Assembly (NCBI GenBank): GCA_030594795.1
Contig: JAUVEK010000049.1
Span: 1 to 8,837, forward strand
Origin: Candidatus Nanohalarchaeota archaeon
Lineage (GTDB): Archaea > EX4484-52 > B79-G9
DNA length: 8,837 bases
Direction: 5' to 3'
The notes under the pieces are model-generated. The model was not told the origin of the DNA. It worked only from the letters and a program-made list of their open reading frames with translations, and did not search any database. Below are positions 1 through 6,587 of the stretch, one piece after another (within the stretch, counting starts at the first letter, position 1; each line of letters starts with the position of its first letter). A program made the translations under genes and the position numbers.

Positions 1-145
1 CATCATATACCGGCTGCACAATAGGCGGACCCACGCGATTCTGCATCCGCGCCGCAAGCTTGCGCAAAATCCCGGAATAAATAAGGCTGACAGACAAGAT
101 GAACAAAAGCCCGGGGTAAACAAGGATTTCAAACAGCATGAACAT
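1..145 (-). CDS. Energy-converting hydrogenase / complex I membrane subunit (NuoH/EchB/MbhM-like), 5' end only
   Basis: Only the first 48 codons are in the window; the gene runs off the left edge. The product starts with a hydrophobic first helix (about residues 3-25) followed by the family signature ARMQNRVGPPIVQPVYD, matching the R-x-Q-x-R-x-GPP-x-x-QP-x-YD motif at the first loop of NuoH, EchB and MbhM. This subunit is the membrane anchor that connects the hydrogenase module to the ion-translocating part. ATG at 145 is preferred over ATG at 139 because a TATATA element lies 29 nt upstream and no Shine-Dalgarno is visible, so the mRNA is probably leaderless. It follows the catalytic subunit gene on the same strand but is separated from it by small genes. 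NuoH of true complex I is the alternative; the large subunit nearby argues for a hydrogenase. Confidence 0.88.
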   Translation of the reverse strand, partial: MFMLFEILVYPGLLFILSVSLIYSGILRKLAARMQNRVGPPIVQPVYD

Positions 146-168
146 ACTTAACTTATAGACAGAACCAG

Positions 169-174
169 TATATA
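169..174 (-). promoter_or_regulatory. TATA box of the NuoH/EchB-like gene (leaderless)
   Basis: TATATA reads on the minus strand with its first T 29 nt before the ATG at 145. This is the same spacing seen before the genes starting at 4359 and 4992, so transcription probably starts at or beside the start codon. It implies the membrane subunit can be transcribed separately from the catalytic subunits upstream. Confidence 0.6.
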
Positions 175-206
175 TGTTTTTAAAGAGAGATTATAAATAC
201 AACCAC

Positions 207-503
207 TTACCTGCCCTTCTTCTTACCCAATTTACCTTCAATTCTTCCAAGCTGGTTTTTAATAAACCCAAACTCCTTCTGAAAGTCTTCTCTCGTCTGG
301 GAGATTTTATCATTTACTTTCAATATCCTGCTATTCAATCTTTCATAAATCCCAAATGTAAAAAGATAAGGGCTAAGAACAAGAACAGTCAAAACCTGTA
401 TATCTGTCGGCGAATGTCCAAAAACATACCATAGAACCATTATTAACGCTAGGAGTATAGAAAATGCTATAGACACATACGCTATCTTTTCTTTTATATT
501 CAT
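207..503 (-). CDS. Small membrane protein, two helices plus coiled coil, unknown function
   Basis: A 98-aa product with no family I recognise. Numbering from the ATG at 503, it has a short basic N-terminus, a first membrane helix at about 6-26, a second at about 34-51, then a soluble region of about 45 residues rich in K, E, Q, R with a heptad-like pattern (NDKISQTREDFQKEFGF, then IKNQLGRIEGKL) and a very basic end (KKKGR). ATG 503 is chosen because GTGAT lies 4 nt upstream; GTG at 512, directly abutting the stop of the 28-aa gene, is an in-frame alternative adding three residues. It sits between the hydrogenase catalytic subunit and the NuoH-like subunit and looks translationally coupled to the 28-aa gene. 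A scaffold or accessory role at the hydrogenase is only a guess from position. Confidence 0.75.
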   Translation of the reverse strand: MNIKEKIAYVSIAFSILLALIMVLWYVFGHSPTDIQVLTVLVLSPYLFTFGIYERLNSRILKVNDKISQTREDFQKEFGFIKNQLGRIEGKLGKKKGR

Positions 504-512
504 CTTTATCAC

Positions 513-599
513 TCACTTTATAAAAGTGGATACAAAAAACAGAATAACCAATATCACCATCACAATAAGCCCGATTTCAATAAAATCCAGTTTTTTCAT
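513..599 (-). CDS. 28-aa single-helix membrane peptide, unknown function
   Basis: A very short frame: start MKKLDFIEIG, then an unbroken hydrophobic helix rich in I, L, V and F (about residues 9-26) and a final lysine. It is believable because a perfect archaeal Shine-Dalgarno GGTGATC stands 3 nt before the ATG, a TATA-like TTTATAAT lies 42 nt upstream of the start codon, and the TGA stop is directly followed by the start region of the 98-aa membrane protein. The charge pattern (KK before the helix) predicts the N-terminus in the cytoplasm. No homology is recognised. Small one-helix subunits are common in membrane complexes, so a structural peptide of the hydrogenase or a partner of the adjacent 98-aa protein is possible (inference). 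Confidence 0.62.
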   Translation of the reverse strand: MKKLDFIEIGLIVMVILVILFFVSTFIK

Positions 600-602
600 C
601 CA

Positions 603-609
603 GATCACC
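603..609 (-). promoter_or_regulatory. Ribosome binding site GGTGATC of the 28-aa gene
   Basis: GGTGATC on the minus strand matches the complement of the archaeal 16S 3' end exactly and stands 3 nt before the ATG at 599. It is the main support for calling such a short frame a gene. Confidence 0.7.
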
Positions 610-633
610 ATATCTCAAAATGCAGTTAACGTC

Positions 634-641
634 ATTATAAA
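634..641 (-). promoter_or_regulatory. TATA box for the small membrane-protein pair
   Basis: TTTATAAT on the minus strand predicts a transcript start near 613, giving a leader of about 14 nt that contains the GGTGATC site. It overlaps the stop codon of the 48-codon frame upstream. A second TATA-like run lies at 684-691. Confidence 0.45.
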
Positions 642-781
642 ACTCTCAGCCCATAACTCTCTGGGTCTATATGGCGTTTTGAGTATATATAGCTAACAGG
701 TACACCATGCCGATAAAACTCATTCATTATCAGAAAGTGTATCTGCACTCTGTTTATCAGGCACCCTTCGCTAAGCCTCAT
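635..781 (-). CDS. Possible 48-aa small protein coupled to the hydrogenase large subunit
   Basis: The frame begins with the ATG of an ATGA overlap with the stop of the NuoD/EchE-like gene, a classic translational-coupling arrangement, and stays open for 48 codons up to TAA at 635. It fills most of the otherwise empty 178-nt gap. The product starts MRLSEGCLINRVQIHF and ends with HIDPESYGLRVL; it is polar to amphipathic, has one Cys and no clear membrane helix. I recognise no family. There is no convincing Shine-Dalgarno, but coupled genes need none. A frame this long has a fair probability of arising by chance, so this is a tentative gene; ATG 727 (30 aa) is an alternative start. Confidence 0.33.
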   Translation of the reverse strand: MRLSEGCLINRVQIHFLIMNEFYRHGVPVSYIYSKRHIDPESYGLRVL

Positions 782-1935
782 CTTCTCTCAATCTTCCTGA
801 AATAACTTGCATCAACAACTTTCTCTTCATCCTTCCTCGTATCGACCAGCGCAACCCTGTCGGTGCATGCGAAACACGGATCAATCGCAGCAACGATAAT
901 CGGCAGATCAGCAAGCTGTTGCCCAATCAAAGCCGGCTTCAGAGTCAGTATATTAGAATAAGTAGGAGTCCTGATCCTCACGCGCTCAGGTTTGTCACTG
1001 CCATTTGACCGCGCATAATAAAAGAGCTCTCCTCTCGGCGCCTCCACCCTGGAAACCGCCTCGTTTTCAGGAATAGCCACAGGCGCCTTCGCCTTGATAT
1101 CACCCGCGGGCATCTTCGAAAGGCACTGCTTGATAATGGAAGCAGAGACCTTCAGCTCGCCCAGCCGCACAATTACCTTTGCCTGCACGTCCCCTCCCCT
1201 TGCCATAACCGGCTCCCACTCAACATCGCCATAAGCAGCATACCCATCCTTCCTGATATCATACTCAATGCCGCATGCGCGCGCAACAGGCCCCACAGCC
1301 GAGAACTTCTCAGCATCCGTATGCCCGAACCTGCCAATACCCTTCGTCCTTGCAAGAATGACATTATCACTCAAAAACACATTAGCATAATAATCCGCGC
1401 GTTTCTCAATCACACCCATAACCTTCTCAATCTTCGGCACAATATCCTTGGAAACATCCCTGCGCACACCACCAATAGTACTCATACCATAATTGACCCT
1501 GTTCCCGCTGATAGCCTCGAGCAGATCCATAATATATTCCCTGTCCTTCCACGCGCTCATAAAAATCGTATCAATGCCGATCTCATAACCTGCAACCCCA
1601 GCCCATAGAAGATGCGAGTGAAGACGCTCAAGCTCAAGGATGATTGTCCTTATATACTTCGCCCTCTCTGGTATCTCAAGCTCAATGAGATTCTCAACAG
1701 CCTGTGAATATGCAACAGTATGCGACCCGGAGCAGATGCCGCACACGCGCTCAGCAACATAGATATCCTGGACATAATTCTTCTTCTGCATAAGCCCCTC
1801 TATGCCGCGATGGATATACCCGAGATTGATATCCACATCAACGATAGTCTCCCCATCTACTGAGACTTTCAGGTATTCCGGCTCAATAAGCGCAGGGTGC
1901 TGCGGCCCTATCGGGATTGTGGTCACTTCTTTCAT
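778..1935 (-). CDS. Energy-converting [NiFe]-hydrogenase large (catalytic) subunit, EchE/MbhL/NuoD-like
   Basis: A 385-aa catalytic subunit of a group 4 membrane-bound [NiFe]-hydrogenase, which couples proton reduction or H2 oxidation with a ferredoxin-type donor to ion translocation. The N-terminus has the GPQHPALIEPEYLKV motif of the NuoD/EchE family. The L1 motif RVCGIC gives C65 and C68, and the L2 motif DPCFACTDR gives C354 and C357, so all four Ni-Fe ligands are present; complex I NuoD lacks them. About 28 residues follow the last Cys, without an obvious long tail to be cleaved. The start at ATG 1935 is fixed by GGTGAT 4 nt upstream and by family length; the in-frame extension to 2157 is Arg/Ser-rich antisense-like sequence inside the NuoC-like gene. 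One base separates its ATG from the upstream stop. The exact subgroup (Ech, Mbh or other) needs a phylogeny. Confidence 0.93.
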   Translation of the reverse strand: MKEVTTIPIGPQHPALIEPEYLKVSVDGETIVDVDINLGYIHRGIEGLMQKKNYVQDIYVAERVCGICSGSHTVAYSQAVENLIELEIPERAKYIRTIILELERLHSHLLWAGVAGYEIGIDTIFMSAWKDREYIMDLLEAISGNRVNYGMSTIGGVRRDVSKDIVPKIEKVMGVIEKRADYYANVFLSDNVILARTKGIGRFGHTDAEKFSAVGPVARACGIEYDIRKDGYAAYGDVEWEPVMARGGDVQAKVIVRLGELKVSASIIKQCLSKMPAGDIKAKAPVAIPENEAVSRVEAPRGELFYYARSNGSDKPERVRIRTPTYSNILTLKPALIGQQLADLPIIVAAIDPCFACTDRVALVDTRKDEEKVVDASYFRKIERR

Positions 1936-1936
1936 A

Positions 1937-2344
1937 CTAATCACCATTCTCCTTCTTCCTGAGCGGCGCCCTCGGCGACCCCTCGCAAAGAAACAGATTC
2001 CGGGGCTGCCTGTTGCCCTCAATCTGGACATCAAGCATCTCTGCAAGCTCTCTCTCAAACAGCTTTGCACCGGAATAGATTGTAGTGATAGACCCGATTG
2101 TCGAATTCTTGCGCGGGATCTTCGTCTTGATATTGATAATATGATAATCCTTATCAAAATGATATATGACCTCGATATCCGTACCGTTATCTACTCCCGT
2201 TATCGTCATGATTCTCTTGACTCCCATTAGGCGCAGTTTAGTCAGCGCCCTTCTCAGGTCACATGCATCTACTTCTATGAAAGTAGCATTCTTGCTCTTC
2301 TTCACAACCTTTCCAAGACTCTCAAAAGTAAGCTCATCATCCAT
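1937..2344 (-). CDS. Hydrogenase/complex I 30-kDa-type subunit (NuoC/EchD/MbhK-like)
   Basis: A 135-aa protein of the NuoC/EchD family, a soluble subunit that packs against the catalytic subunit in the peripheral arm. The fold region runs from about residue 15 to 115, with the family pattern of a hydrophobic strand after a helix (LRLMGVKRIMTITGVD), the strand DIEVIYHFD, then the conserved C-terminal ERELAEMLDV and the loop ending in QPRNLFLCEGSPRAPLRK. The length is short, as in EchD and MbhK, unlike the longer bacterial NuoC. The stop TAG is one base from the ATG of the large subunit, and the large-subunit ribosome site lies inside its last codons, so the two are tightly coupled. It appears to be the first gene of the unit: the next gene upstream has a different kind of product. 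Confidence 0.9.
   Translation of the reverse strand: MDDELTFESLGKVVKKSKNATFIEVDACDLRRALTKLRLMGVKRIMTITGVDNGTDIEVIYHFDKDYHIINIKTKIPRKNSTIGSITTIYSGAKLFERELAEMLDVQIEGNRQPRNLFLCEGSPRAPLRKKENGD
1940..1945 (-). promoter_or_regulatory. Ribosome binding site GGTGAT deciding the large-subunit start
   Basis: GGTGAT on the minus strand, 4 nt before ATG 1935 and inside the last codons of the NuoC-like gene. It settles the start of the catalytic subunit at 1935 rather than at the in-frame codon far upstream. Confidence 0.75.
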
Positions 2345-2375
2345 TCAGTTCACAGTTTATTATACATGTCAGTCC

Positions 2376-2383
2376 TTTATTTA
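2376..2383 (-). promoter_or_regulatory. Possible TATA box of the hydrogenase NuoC-NuoD unit
   Basis: TAAATAAA on the minus strand would place transcription start near 2355, giving a leader of about 11 nt that contains GTGA before ATG 2344. The 56-nt gap to the surface-protein gene supports a separate promoter. A second TATA-like run at 2357-2366 is too close to the start codon to fit the usual spacing. Confidence 0.4.
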
Positions 2384-2400
2384 GCTTTGTGTTTGCAGTC

Positions 2401-4359
2401 TCATCTGCGTCTAAAGAAAGAATATATGCGCTCAATCAACCTCTCGACAATCGACTCATTTCGCGAAGGTGCCGCATGCACCATGCTTTCAAGTTCCCTG
2501 TGCTCTCTTTCATCAACATCAACTCCAGAATCATGTTCTACCACACATTCAATTGAACTCCCGTCATACTCTACAACAAACCTGTCAACCATCCCGAAAT
2601 AAGCCATCTGCTTCCACTCACCAGCCTCGACAGCAACTTCCCTCCTGGACTGCGGTCTCCCGTAAGAGCTTACAGTCGCACTCACGTCTTCATCTGCATC
2701 ATTCCTTAAGAACAAGTATGTCTTCCTCTCACTTGTATTGCAAAAAACAGAGAACATCTCACCCTCTACAACAGGGCTGTTGACTGTTATCATCCTTTCA
2801 AGCACTTTTTCAACATCACCATTCATCTTCACCTTCAGTATGTAATTCCCGCTAACATTTTTCATGACCCTGTTAGTAAGGTTGACACTGGCAAAATCCT
2901 CTGCACCAATCAGCAGCTCCTTTTTGTTTCCCATCCACGACTTCTCCCACACCCAGTCTGCAGAAAGCCCTTCACTCACCCACGAGCTGTTTGACATGAC
3001 ATAGCTGTAGACACTCACATTCAGCGCACTATTCTTATTATTCGTCACCTCCACAGCAGTCGAAAATTCATCGCCAACAGAAACATTATCCTCCCATGAA
3101 ACAAACCTGAATTCAACATCAGGTACTTTTACAACATACTCTGTATTATTCTCCTCTATTTTTTCATTCTTTTCTGGCTCTTTCACCCTATACTTGTATC
3201 TTGTCACAGTCTCTGTTTTGCACAGGGAAGACGACAGCCCGCTCAGTGTGATCATCGTGCTCTCCCTAACACCAAGCCCCTCAGCAATAAGCTCATATTT
3301 CCCGTTCTTATATTTTTCGTTGCAATTCGACTTAATCACAACAGGAATCTTAAGTGAATATTCAGTATTCTTATTCTTCAGGTGAACAGTAGACTTTTCA
3401 CTCACATCAAACCCGTCATCCATCCGTTCCACCCACACGCCAAGAGAATACTTCAAAGTGTCCCCGCGATACACATCAACACTGACATCAATAATATCCC
3501 CAAAAGTCGTCTTCTTGGGATTTACTTTAGTAATTTCAATCCCGGATTCATCATCCGCTTCCTCACCTACAACCCCCTTTACAAGAATCATGGTCTCATT
3601 ATAATTATTTTCCATGCTGGTGTCATTGCATCGGGGGTCTGTTATCTCCGCTTTTATCACATACGCTTCAGAATCCGTAATGGTCGGCGCATGCGGGTTA
3701 TAACTCCGCGTCTCACTGAGATTTATTGTGTAGTTCTTTTCATAGCGCGCTTTCACAACATTCCCGAAAAGGTCCTCTATCCAGTAAGCAAGTGAAAAAG
3801 AATGCTCAATACCAGAATGATTTATGTCCTCAACCGCGACTTTTATGCCAAGCCCCTCCTTTGAATCAAAGAAAAATTTTCTGGCGCTTACCTTTACCTC
3901 AAGGTCGCATGTAAAATTCGTGGGTATCTCACTCTCATTTACATCAGTGCCATTTTCATCAACACTGATATTTATCACACACATATCCCTGCACTCGGCG
4001 TCATTGTAAGGATGCGTATCATTGATTGTGGATGACGTAATATTTGCACATATTGTATAATTCCCGCTCTCCTGCGGTGTCCATTGGAAGGTTTTTGTCA
4101 CACTTTTCTTCAGGCTGTAGTTCCCGCTCTTCTGGTAGATGATGGTCTGGTTCGAAGAAATGGTGCGCAACAAACTGATATTTATCAGTTCATCCGCAGT
4201 TTCATTATTCCTGACGATCACCTTGTAAGAATTCGATTCAAAAAGAGTGAAATTCTCGCTGGCAGTAATGTGAAGAGCAAGATCATAATTGTCTGCGAAA
4301 GCAACTGGGAGCGCACCCAGGACAAGGAATACAAATACAAGAGGAAAAAGATTGCGCAT
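2401..4359 (-). CDS. Secreted, N-glycosylated surface protein with Ig/CARDB-like domains
   Basis: A 652-aa protein with a Sec signal peptide (hydrophobic residues 4-20, cleavage likely after AFA at 20-22). The rest looks extracellular: over 20 N-x-S/T sequons, scattered cysteines, and about five beta-rich modules of 90-120 residues (roughly 23-125, 145-262, 270-380, 420-535, 540-620). Phrases such as NNETADELINIS, GNYTICANIT, MENNYNETM and VTNNKNSALNVS resemble CARDB/adhesion-type Ig domains in which paired Asn and a valine/isoleucine-rich strand recur. It has no C-terminal membrane helix; it ends in an amphipathic, Arg-rich tail (IVERLIERIYSFFRRR). No enzyme motif is seen. Function unknown; adhesion or S-layer-associated is a guess. 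A TATATAAAA run with a TATAAAA core 28 nt upstream of ATG 4359 supports this start and a leaderless mRNA. Confidence 0.82.
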   Translation of the reverse strand: MRNLFPLVFVFLVLGALPVAFADNYDLALHITASENFTLFESNSYKVIVRNNETADELINISLLRTISSNQTIIYQKSGNYSLKKSVTKTFQWTPQESGNYTICANITSSTINDTHPYNDAECRDMCVINISVDENGTDVNESEIPTNFTCDLEVKVSARKFFFDSKEGLGIKVAVEDINHSGIEHSFSLAYWIEDLFGNVVKARYEKNYTINLSETRSYNPHAPTITDSEAYVIKAEITDPRCNDTSMENNYNETMILVKGVVGEEADDESGIEITKVNPKKTTFGDIIDVSVDVYRGDTLKYSLGVWVERMDDGFDVSEKSTVHLKNKNTEYSLKIPVVIKSNCNEKYKNGKYELIAEGLGVRESTMITLSGLSSSLCKTETVTRYKYRVKEPEKNEKIEENNTEYVVKVPDVEFRFVSWEDNVSVGDEFSTAVEVTNNKNSALNVSVYSYVMSNSSWVSEGLSADWVWEKSWMGNKKELLIGAEDFASVNLTNRVMKNVSGNYILKVKMNGDVEKVLERMITVNSPVVEGEMFSVFCNTSERKTYLFLRNDADEDVSATVSSYGRPQSRREVAVEAGEWKQMAYFGMVDRFVVEYDGSSIECVVEHDSGVDVDEREHRELESMVHAAPSRNESIVERLIERIYSFFRRR

Positions 4360-4380
4360 TTTTCTGATTTAGTATCTGCC

Positions 4381-4389
4381 TTTTATATA
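4381..4389 (-). promoter_or_regulatory. TATA box of the surface-protein gene (leaderless)
   Basis: TATATAAAA on the minus strand; the T of TATAAAA lies 28 nt before ATG 4359, the best TATA match in the window. It predicts a transcript starting at the start codon. Confidence 0.65.
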
Positions 4390-4422
4390 TTTACCACAGA
4401 AAGACAGATTCACAATTCGCAA

Positions 4423-4992
4423 TCATTCCTCCGAGCAGTTCACATTCTGAAAATTATTAATCCACCATGATGCAACAAGTGATATCATCTTACCATCTCT
4501 ACCTTCAAATGATATCACCGGATCATACAAATCGCAGCTGCCAAAATTCATCTTCTCCTTAACCATCCGAGCAGCAGCCTCTTTATCTCCACCCGTCTGG
4601 TTTGTATAATAATCACACATAATATCCCTGCATTTTTTCGTAGTCAGGTAGTTATTTTTGCTTGACTCCCAAATACATGGGTGTATATTCAAACAATAAA
4701 CCCTATCTTCACACACGCCAAATCCGGTTATTCTAGCTGCTTCACCCGGTATCTTCCCGTTTCTGTTAAGGTCAATCTCAAAATACTTTTCACAATACGC
4801 CAGTGCTTCTCTTGGATCAGAGTTAGCATCAATATATCTGGCACATAAGGAATCACAATCTTGTCGGTATATTCCCATATTCACTCGCTCAGGTTCAGGA
4901 TCCACTGCCTGCTTTTCTGGCTTTTCTACACTACCAGTGCAGCCAAACACAAGAAAAGCAATCAATAAAACAGCAGTCAGTTTGTATTTCAT
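4423..4992 (-). CDS. Cys-rich lipoprotein of unknown function
   Basis: A 189-aa product from ATG 4992. Residues 1-18 form a lipoprotein-type signal (KYK, hydrophobic stretch, LVFGC lipobox), followed by a short linker rich in E, P and K. The mature part has ten further cysteines, an even number suited to disulfides outside the cell, spaced as DCDSLC, YC, VC, YC, PC, KC, MC, SC and NC. A segment IDLNRNGKIPGE resembles a calcium-binding EF-hand/dockerin loop (D, N, N, G in positions 1, 3, 5, 6), but without a clear final acidic ligand. I recognise no family. A TTG codon at 4998 is an in-frame alternative start, but TTTATA lies 29 nt before ATG 4992, matching the leaderless genes here. It lies 63 nt from the surface-protein gene, which has its own promoter. 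Confidence 0.82.
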   Translation of the reverse strand: MKYKLTAVLLIAFLVFGCTGSVEKPEKQAVDPEPERVNMGIYRQDCDSLCARYIDANSDPREALAYCEKYFEIDLNRNGKIPGEAARITGFGVCEDRVYCLNIHPCIWESSKNNYLTTKKCRDIMCDYYTNQTGGDKEAAARMVKEKMNFGSCDLYDPVISFEGRDGKMISLVASWWINNFQNVNCSEE

Positions 4993-5014
4993 AACCAATT
5001 ATATTACAGAACAA

Positions 5015-5021
5015 GTATAAA
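5015..5021 (-). promoter_or_regulatory. TATA box of the lipoprotein gene (leaderless)
   Basis: TTTATAC on the minus strand with its first T 29 nt before ATG 4992; supports the ATG over the TTG six bases upstream. Confidence 0.55.
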
Positions 5022-5031
5022 TAATTTCAAC

Positions 5032-6570
5032 TCAGCCCTTGCGGGAAAGCGCATCCACAACAGCATCCATCTTATCCAGGATATCAGAAATATCATTCCT
5101 GTACTTCCTGTATTCAGCAATCAGATCAGCCTCTGACGCAGGCAGCCCCGCATCACTATCACTCACTTCATCCTCTGCTTTTCTTATAGTGACTTCCTCA
5201 GTATCAGTATCAACGAACCCCACACCGACAAGCTTCATGCCCGCAAGTTCGCCCCCGACATAAAGTATCGGCACAACCCATGTCTCCTTACCCTCATAAG
5301 GATAAAGAAGCGGCTGCATTGCTCTCCAGCCGTCATAATTCGAAACCTTTGACTGCACATAATTGCTTGCAACAGTCGGCCCGATAAAATTCTTCTGCTT
5401 CTTATTGACAAAAATTGCTTTGCCTGCATTATTGCCATTAGCGCCAATAAGATAATACCCTGAAAGCGCCCTCTTCTCCTGCCCCCCTGCCGGCTCTACA
5501 CTCACAAACCAGTACACTTCATCCTCAATATTAATCAGGTACGGCTCAGTGCTTGGGGGGATCTCATCAATATCTTTCTTGAAAACAAATGCATTAATAA
5601 TCCCGTGCTTGAACATCGAATACACTGCGACTCTCCATGAGGCAATTTCCTGCGGATATACTCTCCACTTGCCAAGCCATTCAGGAATATTTCCCTTCTG
5701 GTAAATCACAGTCTCACCAGTGCCGGCATTCACAGTAGCAACACCATCATAAGTCATAACAATGCCGTAAAAATTTTTCATCAGAGGAACGAGCCACAGG
5801 TACTCGTCATTCCTTTTAATCAAAAGCGCATCCCCGTACTCATGTGTAGGGTCTTTCAGCCACACCTGCGTATAAATGTTAAATATCAGAGGTCTCTCCT
5901 CAGTATACACAAGCTCTTTCTCAAAAAAGTCAACAGACGGGTTCAGTGTACCTCCTGCATAACCATCAATAAAGCCGGGCGACGTCCTCGAAAGCCCGAT
6001 AATGACATTATCCGGCTCAAGCGCCGCAATCCACTTCAACCTCATCTCAACCGGGTCATAATAAATATCTTTCTCACCGACATGAGAATCCGACTGTGTA
6101 TTCTTGGTCCTCGAAAGCGCCCCTGCGAGAACCGGCGGCACAAGCCGCAGGTTATTGAACTGTGTAGAATACTCTATCTTCTCTGTTAACTCAGCATCAC
6201 GGAGCCCGCTGAACGGCACTCCAATCCATGCTTTTCCAAATACCATGACAAAGAAATATAAAATAAAAAACAGAACTATCAGCAGATTGAATGTCTTCTC
6301 CAAACCCTTTTCAACAGTGCTGCGCCGTATGCGCCTGACACTCATATAAGCGCCGAGAAATGAGGTGACAACCAGAAACGGCAAAATGCTCATAAACACA
6401 GTAAAAAACGACTTTGCCATGTAAGAAAATAAAATGAGAACAAGAGCCGCAACAAATATAAGCGTTCCCATACGGTGCTTGCGCTTCCCAAACATAAGCC
6501 TGAACACAGGAACAATAAGAATAACTGAAATAATAATACTGCAAACTATCACAGAAATTAATCCAATCAT
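5032..6570 (-). CDS. Membrane protein with four N-terminal helices and a large ectodomain, unknown function
   Basis: A 512-aa protein. Membrane helices are seen at about 3-27, 35-50, 53-75 and 94-113, with basic loops at 28-33 and 78-83 (cytoplasmic by the positive-inside rule). Residues 120-475 are a soluble domain, probably outside the cell, followed by an acidic linker and a predicted coiled coil (about 478-510). Inside the ectodomain a pattern occurs three times: an aromatic strand with Trp (YLWLVPL at 257, VYWFVSVEP at 352, ETWVVPILY at 429), a Gly-rich turn, then a strand leading to a D/N-rich turn (NAGTGET, GANGNNAGK, DTDTEEV). This is reminiscent of PepSY-type units, but that is only an impression. 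No catalytic motif is seen. A weak TATA-like TAAAAA is 28 nt before ATG 6570; the acetyltransferase stop is 17 nt upstream, so co-transcription is also possible. Confidence 0.82.
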   Translation of the reverse strand: MIGLISVIVCSIIISVILIVPVFRLMFGKRKHRMGTLIFVAALVLILFSYMAKSFFTVFMSILPFLVVTSFLGAYMSVRRIRRSTVEKGLEKTFNLLIVLFFILYFFVMVFGKAWIGVPFSGLRDAELTEKIEYSTQFNNLRLVPPVLAGALSRTKNTQSDSHVGEKDIYYDPVEMRLKWIAALEPDNVIIGLSRTSPGFIDGYAGGTLNPSVDFFEKELVYTEERPLIFNIYTQVWLKDPTHEYGDALLIKRNDEYLWLVPLMKNFYGIVMTYDGVATVNAGTGETVIYQKGNIPEWLGKWRVYPQEIASWRVAVYSMFKHGIINAFVFKKDIDEIPPSTEPYLINIEDEVYWFVSVEPAGGQEKRALSGYYLIGANGNNAGKAIFVNKKQKNFIGPTVASNYVQSKVSNYDGWRAMQPLLYPYEGKETWVVPILYVGGELAGMKLVGVGFVDTDTEEVTIRKAEDEVSDSDAGLPASEADLIAEYRKYRNDISDILDKMDAVVDALSRKG

Positions 6571-6587
6571 AACTCAATATAAGACAA

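Noticed and set aside
174..434. 86-codon plus-strand frame over the 98-aa membrane protein
   Set aside because: Antisense shadow; the minus-strand frame has membrane helices, coiled coil and coupling to its neighbour, and the plus frame has no start signal.
648..670. Short CCCA...TGGG inverted repeat as terminator or operator
   Set aside because: Arms of only four bases with an eight-base loop and no T run; it lies inside the 48-codon frame.
707..805. 32-codon plus-strand frame starting at ATG 707
   Set aside because: No ribosome site or TATA at fitting distance, and it overlaps the end of the hydrogenase gene in antisense.
1936..2157. N-terminal extension of the hydrogenase large subunit back to 2157
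   Set aside because: The extra 74 residues are Arg/Ser-rich, overlap the NuoC-like gene in another frame, and the family N-terminus with a GGTGAT site begins at ATG 1935.
778..2344. Respiratory complex I (NADH or F420H2 dehydrogenase) instead of hydrogenase
   Set aside because: NuoD/FpoD lack the Ni-binding cysteines; here CGIC and DPCFAC are both intact.
1321..2384. Plus-strand frames of 72-142 codons over the hydrogenase genes
   Set aside because: They oppose clearly conserved protein-coding sequence and show no domain, start signal or sensible composition.
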